This document shows, piece by piece, positions 54,651 to 61,985 of a DNA stretch of 64,000 nt (positions are counted from its first letter, which is position 1; each line of letters begins with the position of its first letter). Source of the stretch: Agromyces ramosus (GTDB taxonomy: Bacteria > Actinomycetota > Actinomycetes > Actinomycetales > Microbacteriaceae). The DNA lies in contig NZ_JAUSYY010000001.1 of assembly GCF_030817175.1 (NCBI RefSeq), forward strand, positions 930,001 through 994,000, written 5' to 3'. The position numbers were made by a program, and so were the translations under genes. The notes below the pieces were generated by a model. It had not been told where the DNA came from. It saw only the letters and a list, made by a program, of their open reading frames with translations, and made no database searches.

Positions 54651-55667
54651 TCAATGCGCCGCGGCCCACTCGAGCAGGCGATCGGCCGGCCACGTCGTGA
54701 TGACGCGTTCGGCAGGCACCCCATTGGCCTCGGCTCGCTCCGCCCCGAGGTCGAGGAAGGAGAAGTGCCCCGGCGAGTGCGCGTCGCTGTCGATGCTGAA
54801 GAGGCACCCGGCGTCGAGCGCGAGCTGGATGAGCTCGTCGGGCGGGTCCTGTCGCTCGGGTCGCGAGTTGATCTCGACGGCGACGTCGTGCTCGGCGCAC
54901 GCCGCGAAGACGGCACGCGCGTCGAACGTCGACTGCGGGCGGGTGCCGCGCGAGCCCTCGACGAGGCGGCCCGTGCAGTGGCCGAGCACGTTCATCGACG
55001 GATGCTCGATCGCACGGAGCATCCGTGCCGTCATCTCGCGCGACTCCATGCGCAGCTTCGAGTGCACGCTCGCGACGACGATGTCGAGGCGGTCGAACAT
55101 GTCGGGCGTCTGGTCGAGCGCACCGTCGATGAGGATGTCGACCTCGATGCCGGTGAGCAGACGGATGCCGCCTGGCCGGCCGTTGAGGCCTTCGATGACC
55201 TGCAACTGCTCGAGCAATCGCTCGGAGCTGAGCCCGTTCGCGACCCTGAGGCTCGGGGAGTGGTCGCTGACGACGAGATACTCGAGGCCGGCCTGCTTCG
55301 CGGCCCTGGCCATCACCTCGATGCGGGTCGTGCCATCCGACCACTCGGTGTGGCTGTGCAGGTCGCCCTTCAGCTGCGAGCGGAGGCCGTCGCTCGGCGC
55401 ACTCGCGGCCGGTCCGCTGCGCACCCGCAATTCGGCGAGGTAGCCCGGCACGTCCCCGCCGACCGCCTCGGCGATGACCGTGTAGGTGGTGTCACCGATG
55501 CCCTTCGTGCGCTTCAGTCGGCCATCGGCCACGCGAGCGGCGAGCTCATCGGCCGAGTACTCGCCGACGACGTCGGCTGCGCGACGGAACGCCTTCGACT
55601 TGAACGACGAGGCGCGATCGCGCTCGAGCAGGAACGCGATCTCCTCGAGCGCCTCGACGGGGTCCAT
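54651..55667 (-). CDS. PHP-domain metal-dependent hydrolase (PolX-like C-terminal half)
   Basis: 338 residues. The N-terminal ~95 residues are a helical Pol-X-type helix-hairpin region (IAFLLERDRASSFKSKAFRR, TKGIGDTTYTVIAEA). The PHP domain follows: GDLHSHTEWSDGT, YLVVSDHSPSLRV, TGIEVDIL, VVASVHSKL, VLGHCTGRLV, AVEINSRPERQDPP, FSIDSDAHSPGHF. The metal-binding His/Asp/Glu set appears complete. Such proteins resemble PolX without its polymerase domain; they may be phosphatases or 3'-5' exonucleases. Confidence 0.9.
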   Translation of the reverse strand: MDPVEALEEIAFLLERDRASSFKSKAFRRAADVVGEYSADELAARVADGRLKRTKGIGDTTYTVIAEAVGGDVPGYLAELRVRSGPAASAPSDGLRSQLKGDLHSHTEWSDGTTRIEVMARAAKQAGLEYLVVSDHSPSLRVANGLSSERLLEQLQVIEGLNGRPGGIRLLTGIEVDILIDGALDQTPDMFDRLDIVVASVHSKLRMESREMTARMLRAIEHPSMNVLGHCTGRLVEGSRGTRPQSTFDARAVFAACAEHDVAVEINSRPERQDPPDELIQLALDAGCLFSIDSDAHSPGHFSFLDLGAERAEANGVPAERVITTWPADRLLEWAAAH

Positions 55668-55716
55668 CCCCTCATTGTCGCGTCCAGCCCGGAAAAGCGC
55701 GACGTCTGGGGTCTCG

Positions 55717-56358
55717 CTACACGCCGGGATACTGGGTCACGACCGCACCCAGGACGTTCGCGGTCGCGACCCCGACCCATATGAACAGGGCGATCATCAT
55801 GGCGACGTTGAGCGCGATCGCGACCCACATCGGTGCCGCGCCGCGCCCGGCCTGCTTCTTGACCACGACGGATCGGCCGATCACGTAGACGAGCGACGAG
55901 AGGAACGCCCAGGCCCAGTGGAATCGCCTCGCGTAGCCGAGTCGCTCGAGCGCCACGCGATCGAGGTACGCGAACCAGACCGAGACGCCGTACAGGAGCC
56001 AGCCGAGCACCACGCTCGTGAGGTACATCGGGTCGAGGTACATGCGCAGCTGCGCCGTGGGGTCGGGGTCGGTCATCGACGTGAGCATGTAGCCCTCGAA
56101 GTCCCAGAGGAACAGCGGGATGACGGCCAGGAGCGGCGCGGCCACGATGAGCCAGATCCACACCGTGTCGACGGGCGTGCCCGCGGGTACGCGGCGCTCG
56201 GCCCCACCCTCGTAGGGTGCGTACTGCCCGGCTGCGGGCGTCGGCGCGGCGAGCGGCGTCGCGTACTCCGTCCACCGGCTGCCATCCCACCATCGCTGCC
56301 CTTCGGCTCCGCTCGGTTCGGGATACCAGCCGGCCGGCGCCGCGTGGGACTCGATCAT
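55717..56358 (-). CDS. DUF2510 membrane protein
   Basis: 213 residues from ATG 56358 (AGGAGG five bases upstream). The N-terminal DUF2510 motif is APAGWYPEPSGAEGQRWWDG and SRWTEYATP, followed by a linker and four membrane helices (VWIWLIVAAPLLAVIPLFLW; LTSVVLGWLLYGVSVWFAYL; AWAFLSSLVYVIGRSVVV; IALNVAMMIALFIWVGVA). Function unknown; the DUF2510 tag is typical of actinobacterial membrane proteins. It is divergent from the LacI gene, 94 bases apart. Confidence 0.85.
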   Translation of the reverse strand: MIESHAAPAGWYPEPSGAEGQRWWDGSRWTEYATPLAAPTPAAGQYAPYEGGAERRVPAGTPVDTVWIWLIVAAPLLAVIPLFLWDFEGYMLTSMTDPDPTAQLRMYLDPMYLTSVVLGWLLYGVSVWFAYLDRVALERLGYARRFHWAWAFLSSLVYVIGRSVVVKKQAGRGAAPMWVAIALNVAMMIALFIWVGVATANVLGAVVTQYPGV

Positions 56359-56452
56359 CCATGCCTCCTGTGGGGTCGGAGCAATGCTAGGGGTCGCCCC
56401 GCTGCCTGCACCAGCGAATAGGGTGCACTCGAGGATTGTTTCAGGAGGATGC

Positions 56453-57418
56453 GTGGCCGGAGTGACGAGTGCGGATGTCGCGCGCGCGAGCGGGGTGTCG
56501 CGCACGACCGTCAGCTACGTGCTGAACGGCACCGAGGGCACGTCGATCTCGGATGCCACGAGGCGACGTGTGCTCGAGACCGCCGCGCGGCTCGGCTACG
56601 CGCCCTCGGCAGCGGCTCGCACGCTGCGGAGCGGGCGCAGCGACCTCGTGCTGTGCGTGCTGCCCGACTGGCCCGTCGGCCCCGTCATCGAGACCATGCT
56701 CGATCATCTGGCCGACGAGCTCGCCGAGCGCGGGCTGTCCGTGCTCGTGCATCACGTGCGCGGTGACCGCCCGCTGTCCGAGCTGTGGCGCGCCGTCACG
56801 CCTCGCACGGTGGTCGGCCTGACGGAGTTCGAGCCCGATGAGGTGCTGGCGATGCGGCAGGCCGGCATCCAGGTGGTCGACACGGGCGACGCCGGCCCCG
56901 ATGCCGAGAACCCTCAGCCGCACATCGGGCGACTGCAGGTGGAGCGGCTCGTCGCCCGAAGCCGCGCGCGCATCGGATACGCCACGACCGACGACCCGCG
57001 CGTCGTGGACTTCGCCGACCAGCGCCTGGCGGGGGTGCGCGCGGTGTGCGCCGAGCGCGGACTCCCGGCACCCGTCGTCATCCCCGTCGGCGTCGAGGCC
57101 CGCTCCGGCTCCGCGGCGGTCGCCACCTGGCGGCAGGCCGGCGTCACGGGCGTCGCGGCCTACAACGACGAGGTCGCGTTCGCCGTGCTCGCCGGCGCTC
57201 GCGCGGCCGGGCTCGACGTGCCCGGCGACCTCGCCGTCATCGGGGTCGACGACGTGCCGCTCGCCGCGCTCGCCTCGCCGCCGCTCACGACCGTGACGCA
57301 GCACATCGAGCGCGAGGCGTCGTACCTCGCGGCGTGCGTGCTCGCCGCCCTCGACGGCGACGACCCGCCGCCCCGTCCGCACGAGGCACCGGCGCTCGTC
57401 GAGCGCGACTCGGCCTGA
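56453..57418 (+). CDS. LacI-family transcriptional regulator
   Basis: 321 residues from GTG 56453 (AGGAGG immediately upstream). The HTH is TSADVARASGVSRTTVSYVL with the hinge helix TRRRVLETAARLGYAPSAAA. A periplasmic-binding-protein-like sensor domain follows (SDLVLCVLPDWPVGPVIETM, GVAAYNDEVAFAVLAGARAA, VIGVDDVPLAALASPPLTTV). It should respond to a sugar-like effector. Its nearest candidate target is the convergent secreted beta-helix gene, though convergent orientation makes this only a suggestion. Confidence 0.93.
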   Translation: MAGVTSADVARASGVSRTTVSYVLNGTEGTSISDATRRRVLETAARLGYAPSAAARTLRSGRSDLVLCVLPDWPVGPVIETMLDHLADELAERGLSVLVHHVRGDRPLSELWRAVTPRTVVGLTEFEPDEVLAMRQAGIQVVDTGDAGPDAENPQPHIGRLQVERLVARSRARIGYATTDDPRVVDFADQRLAGVRAVCAERGLPAPVVIPVGVEARSGSAAVATWRQAGVTGVAAYNDEVAFAVLAGARAAGLDVPGDLAVIGVDDVPLAALASPPLTTVTQHIEREASYLAACVLAALDGDDPPPRPHEAPALVERDSA

Positions 57419-57463
57419 TCACGGACCGAGCCGCGCCCGGCGCGCGGGTCGCTGGTCAGGCCG

Positions 57464-59359
57464 TCACGGCAGCGGGTAGTCCGTGAGGTAGATCGGCGCC
57501 CCGATCACCGTGGTGTCGGCGGCGGCCCCGATGCCGTTCACGACGTGCAGGATCGTGCCGGCGCTCAGGTTCACCGTCATGATGTGGTGCAGGCGGATGC
57601 CGTCACCCTCGGGCGCCTCGAACCCGTTCTCCGTCACGATCGACGGGTTGTTCTGGTTGAAGACGTACACGCCGCCGCCGTAGAGCGTGTGCTCGGCGAC
57701 GCCGTCGGCGACCTTGTAACCGGCATAGCCGAGCGTGCCGTCGGGGCGGGTCCAGTCGGCCTGGGTCGGCGGATCGTAGGGCAGCTCGTTCTGGTACAGC
57801 ACGGTGGTGCCGCGCTCTCCGTTCCAGACGGTGTTGAACTGCTGGAAGTGCTCCACGAACAGCCCCGTGGCGGTGACGTCGTCGCCGTTCACCACGACAC
57901 CGGTTCGACCGGTGTTCGTGTTCCAGCGGTCGGTGTCGCCGTTGATCCCCTCGGTGAAGCCCTCGACGCCGTGGTCGCCTCGCCACACCCAGGTGTGGTC
58001 GATGAGCACGTGGTCGCTGTTCACCTCGAGTGCCGTGTCGGCCTTGCCGACGTGCGGACCCCCGACGCGGAAGTACACGTCGGAGAGGGTGATCGGGTTC
58101 GCCGGATCGACCTTCTTCGCGTGGCCGTTGCCGGGCTTGCCGACCTGGAGCAGGATCGGCGACTCGATCGTGCCGGCGTCGATCGTGACGCCGGCGACGA
58201 CGATGCCCGGGGCATCCGCGACCCTGATCGGCACCGCGCCGTCGACCGCGGTCAGCGTGGCGTGACCCATGCCGAGCACGACCGTGTCGGCGCGCTTCAC
58301 GTGGATGCTGCTGTCGACGCCGTAGACGCCGGGCGTGAGCAGCAGGTGCTTGCCCTTCGCGAGCTTCGAGTTGATGAACCCGATCGAGTCGCCGGGGCGG
58401 GCGATCACGAAGTCCGTGATCGGGATCGTGCGTCCGGGGGTCTCGCCGTCGGCCCACGTGATGCCGCGGGTGCCGGTCTGCGCCTCGGGCACCCGAACGG
58501 CATAGCGTCCGTCGGCGTCGACGAAGAGGTACGGCTTCTCGCGGCTGACCGGCGTCTCGTCGAGGGTCGTGTACGGCGGGTTCGGGAACGCCGCGTCATC
58601 CGGCGCCCCTTCGACACCCGAGAACACCTGGTTCCACACCGCGTTCGACCAGCCGGCCACCACGCTGTTGCGCGTCAGCCATTGCTGCTGGGACCCGTTG
58701 ACCACGAACGGCAGACGGGAGTCGGCGATGAATCCTCCGCTCGCGTACTGCGGGCCCGCGGTGCAGTAGTCCATGAGCGAAAGGTTGCCGCCCGACACGT
58801 CGAGGCGACGCATCGACACCGCTTGCGACACCGCCCAGAAGTTCGCCGAGCCGCGGCATCCGTCCTGGCCTGCGCCGTTCACCTCGAGCGAGAGGTTCGA
58901 GATCGTGCGCCAGAAGTTCACGAGGGCGAGGCAATTCGCCGTGCCGCCACCCTCGAGGCAGCGGTTGTAGACCTCGATCTTGCCGGTGATGTCGACGTCC
59001 TGCGGCGAAGCGCCGAGGCCGGCGACCTCGGTGTAGTAGCCGACCCGGGCCTGCAGCGGATCGGCCGCCGTGCCGTACGCGCCGGGGAGGAAGAGCACGC
59101 TGTGCCGTGCGGTCGACATCTCGGCGTCGACCTGCGCGTCGGCGAGCTCGTCGAGGATCGCCTGCACCTCCTCGAGTGGCGTTGCGGAATCGACGATCGT
59201 GACGTTCGGCCCGAAGTCGGGCGCGAACGGGTCGACCTCATGCATCGGGGCGGCCTGCGCGGCGCCCGCCGCGCTCGTGACGGTGATGAGTGCGGCCGCG
59301 ACGGCGAGAGCCGGCGCCACTCGGCGCCGGCTTCGTGCGGGCAGGGGATGGATGCTCAT
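57464..59359 (-). CDS. Secreted right-handed beta-helix protein (GH55 / pectate-lyase-like)
   Basis: 631 residues from ATG 59359 (GAGGAGG upstream). Signal peptide: VAPALAVAAALITVTSAAGA. The mature start is FAPDFGPNVTIVDSATP, followed by many short beta-helix turns: VLFLPGAYGTAADPLQARVG, SLMDYCTAGPQYASGGFIAD, HLLLTPGVYGVDSSIHVKRA, HVLIDHTWVWRGDHGVEGF. Homologous proteins are often labelled 'adenylyl cyclase' or 'coagulation factor 5/8' without basis. The fold suggests a polysaccharide hydrolase or lyase; substrate unknown. Confidence 0.8.
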   Translation of the reverse strand: MSIHPLPARSRRRVAPALAVAAALITVTSAAGAAQAAPMHEVDPFAPDFGPNVTIVDSATPLEEVQAILDELADAQVDAEMSTARHSVLFLPGAYGTAADPLQARVGYYTEVAGLGASPQDVDITGKIEVYNRCLEGGGTANCLALVNFWRTISNLSLEVNGAGQDGCRGSANFWAVSQAVSMRRLDVSGGNLSLMDYCTAGPQYASGGFIADSRLPFVVNGSQQQWLTRNSVVAGWSNAVWNQVFSGVEGAPDDAAFPNPPYTTLDETPVSREKPYLFVDADGRYAVRVPEAQTGTRGITWADGETPGRTIPITDFVIARPGDSIGFINSKLAKGKHLLLTPGVYGVDSSIHVKRADTVVLGMGHATLTAVDGAVPIRVADAPGIVVAGVTIDAGTIESPILLQVGKPGNGHAKKVDPANPITLSDVYFRVGGPHVGKADTALEVNSDHVLIDHTWVWRGDHGVEGFTEGINGDTDRWNTNTGRTGVVVNGDDVTATGLFVEHFQQFNTVWNGERGTTVLYQNELPYDPPTQADWTRPDGTLGYAGYKVADGVAEHTLYGGGVYVFNQNNPSIVTENGFEAPEGDGIRLHHIMTVNLSAGTILHVVNGIGAAADTTVIGAPIYLTDYPLP

Positions 59360-59527
59360 TCGGTCCTCCTCATTGAGGGCGTGGGCGCTCCCGGGTGCAA
59401 CCGACCGTGTCGTCACCCCCGATAGTGACTCGTGTCACCAAGGCGTCGCGCTCAGATTAGGGAACACGCCGCGATCCCGCAAGAGGAAGCGTGGTGAGCG
59501 GACGCCGGGGCCCGAGTTCCTCGACCG

Positions 59528-61873
59528 TCAACCTCGAATCGTGCGCCGTCTGACGAGTGAGAACATCGCGCCGGCCGAGATCAGGAGCAGCCCCGTCGCG
59601 ATCCAGGGCGTGAGGTCGACACCCGTCTTCGAGAGCGCGCCGGCCGGCGGTTGCGAGGCCGGCGGTTGCGTCGGTGTCGGCTCGACGACCACATCGGCCG
59701 TGTCCTCGGAGCTGACCGACGGGCCGACGATCTCCTCACCGTCGACGATGCGGAACGGGACGGCGGTCACGCTCGCTTCATTCGTCTTGTCGACGGTCGC
59801 CGGTTCGGTGCAGGTGTACGTCCAGGTGTCATCCTGCGCGAGCACCCCGATGTCCACTCCCGGGCCTGTCGGATCACTCAACGTGCCCGTGCAGTCGGTA
59901 TCGGTGACGACGACGTCGCGAAGGTCCTGGTCGCCGTCGTTGAGCACCAGGATGGTCCAGGTGATGGTCTCACCGACCTCTGCCACCGGGATGTCCACGG
60001 TCTTCGTCAGGGTGACGTGCGCCGTCGGCCCGTTGACAGTGACCACCGCGTCGTCCGACGAGGTCACCTGGGAGCCCGTCACTTCCTCGTTCCCGACCGT
60101 GGCGAACGAGTCGGCCACGACGGTGGCGGTGTTGGTCGTGTCACTGTTGACCGGCTCCGAGCAGGTGTAGGTCCAGGAGTCCCCTTGGGCCAGGACATCA
60201 GGCGCACCCGGGCCCGTCGGAGCACCGAGCGTGCAGTTGGGATCGGTCACCACCAGGTTCCGCAACGGTGTGCCGCCGTCGTTGAGGACCACGACCGTCC
60301 AGACGACCGACGTGCCCGGGTCGACGACCGGCTGATCCACGGACTTCGTCAACGTCGCATGGGGGATGAACACTTCGCTCGTGTCCGAGTCGGTGACCGG
60401 AGTTCCCTGAGGGTCGGTCGCTGTGACCGAGGCCGTATTGGTGTAGTTCGCGTCGCCTTCGGCCACGACGGGCCCCTCGCAGAGCACCGTCAACTCCGCC
60501 CCTGCGGCCACGGTGCCCACGGCGAAGTCGTCGCCGGTCTGCACCAGCGGCGCCCCGTCCAACGTGCACGCCACCGCGTTCGCGTCGGTCACGACGGCGT
60601 TCAAGAGCTCCACCGAAGAATCGTTGTTGATCACGATGCGGAACTCCGGTGCCTCGCCCACGGCGGTGACCTGCCCGTCGGCAGTGCCGGTAGCGGGCAG
60701 CTTCGTCACCCGCACCTGTGCGACCGGGATCGACATCGACACCGAATGGGCGAAGAAGCCGTCAGTGGCCGGCGGACTGTTGAACCGGAAGTCCACCGAG
60801 GTCGATCCGACGGGCAGGTTGGCCGACGTGGTCTTGTACGTGTCGAAATTGCCGTTGTGGAAGGTCGCGTCGGGAATCGCCGGCACGAACGAGTTGGCAC
60901 CGGGCATGAACGAGTTGAAGGCGTTGTTGAGTGCACCGGTCGGGTTCGGCAGCACGTCGGAGCCGCCGGGCCAGACGGCCGTCGTCGTGTCGCCGGCGGG
61001 CGCCTCGCCATCGGACGCCGTGATCAGGAACGTCGCCCCCTGCGCGTTCGTCTCGAACCCGTCGAAGGTGACGGTGCGAGTCGTGCCGACGACCACTGCA
61101 CTGCCGAAGCTGGTGGAAACCGCTCGCAATGCCGAGTCGGGGTTGCCCGGGACGAACGCCCCGTAGTCGTAGGCCACGTGCAGCGACCAGCCGACCGAAC
61201 AGCCACCGCCCTGCGAGCCGAGGATGTTGCCCACGGTGATCTGATGCGCACCGCCGCCCAACGCCGAGAGCTCGGCCGTGACATCCGTCGCCGCGTTGAT
61301 CACCGAGCCGAGAGGCCCGCCGATGGGCACCATCGAGGTGTAGTCGGCCAAGCCCACGTTCTGGTAGGCCGCGCCATTGACCGACAGCACCGGCGTGTTC
61401 GCCCGCACCTCAGCCTCGGTCGCCTGGACGACGATGTCAGTGGTGAGGCACGCCCCGGCCATCGCGTCCCACATCAACCAGGCGTGCGCGACGGTCGCGC
61501 CCGCCGGTATCGTCAACGTGCCCGTCGTGCTGTTGAACGTCGATGGGTCGGAATCCGTGTCGACGTTCCCCATGACGACGGTGTTGTTCGTACCCGTGCC
61601 CTGATGCAGTGCGGTGCAAGCCGGTGTCGTCGTGACGCACGACAGCAGACCGTTTCCGGTCGACGTGAGGTCGCCATTGATGATCAACCCGGACGTGATC
61701 GACTGGAAGGTGCCGCTCGGCACCTCTTCCGCCGCGACCGGTGACGCCGGACCGACGACGAGCGCCGCGAGCACCGCGGCGGCGACCGCGAGGAAGGTGC
61801 TCGCCCGCGAGCTTCTTCTCCCCCTGGCGGTACCCGAGTCACGGAATTCCGGACGCGGCGTCTTCGTCATCAT
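59528..61873 (-). CDS. Cell-wall surface protein with DUF11 repeats and an LSKTG sorting signal
   Basis: 781 residues. Signal peptide about 20-48 (ASTFLAVAAAVLAALVVGPA). Residues ~50-390 form a beta-sandwich surface domain (GTLTIPAGATVAHAWLMWDA, GCSVGWSLHVAYDYGAFVPG). Then come about three DUF11-type repeats beginning VRVTKLPAT, ATLTKSVDQPVV and VTLTKTVDIPVA, each ending DSWTYTC.EP plus TNTA.V. The C-terminus is LSKTG, a hydrophobic helix (PWIATGLLLISAGAMFSLV) and RRRTIRG: a sortase-type signal with a non-LPxTG motif. It is anchored to the wall or membrane. No sortase gene is in the window. Confidence 0.87.
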   Translation of the reverse strand: MMTKTPRPEFRDSGTARGRRSSRASTFLAVAAAVLAALVVGPASPVAAEEVPSGTFQSITSGLIINGDLTSTGNGLLSCVTTTPACTALHQGTGTNNTVVMGNVDTDSDPSTFNSTTGTLTIPAGATVAHAWLMWDAMAGACLTTDIVVQATEAEVRANTPVLSVNGAAYQNVGLADYTSMVPIGGPLGSVINAATDVTAELSALGGGAHQITVGNILGSQGGGCSVGWSLHVAYDYGAFVPGNPDSALRAVSTSFGSAVVVGTTRTVTFDGFETNAQGATFLITASDGEAPAGDTTTAVWPGGSDVLPNPTGALNNAFNSFMPGANSFVPAIPDATFHNGNFDTYKTTSANLPVGSTSVDFRFNSPPATDGFFAHSVSMSIPVAQVRVTKLPATGTADGQVTAVGEAPEFRIVINNDSSVELLNAVVTDANAVACTLDGAPLVQTGDDFAVGTVAAGAELTVLCEGPVVAEGDANYTNTASVTATDPQGTPVTDSDTSEVFIPHATLTKSVDQPVVDPGTSVVWTVVVLNDGGTPLRNLVVTDPNCTLGAPTGPGAPDVLAQGDSWTYTCSEPVNSDTTNTATVVADSFATVGNEEVTGSQVTSSDDAVVTVNGPTAHVTLTKTVDIPVAEVGETITWTILVLNDGDQDLRDVVVTDTDCTGTLSDPTGPGVDIGVLAQDDTWTYTCTEPATVDKTNEASVTAVPFRIVDGEEIVGPSVSSEDTADVVVEPTPTQPPASQPPAGALSKTGVDLTPWIATGLLLISAGAMFSLVRRRTIRG

Positions 61874-61985
61874 GGCCCCCCGACCGTCACGACTACTGAG
61901 GATGCTTCATCGCAGCATACCGTCACGTACCTCTTCGGATGCAATGAACTTCTGGAACGGACTACTGCGGCCCGAGAGCGGCTGA

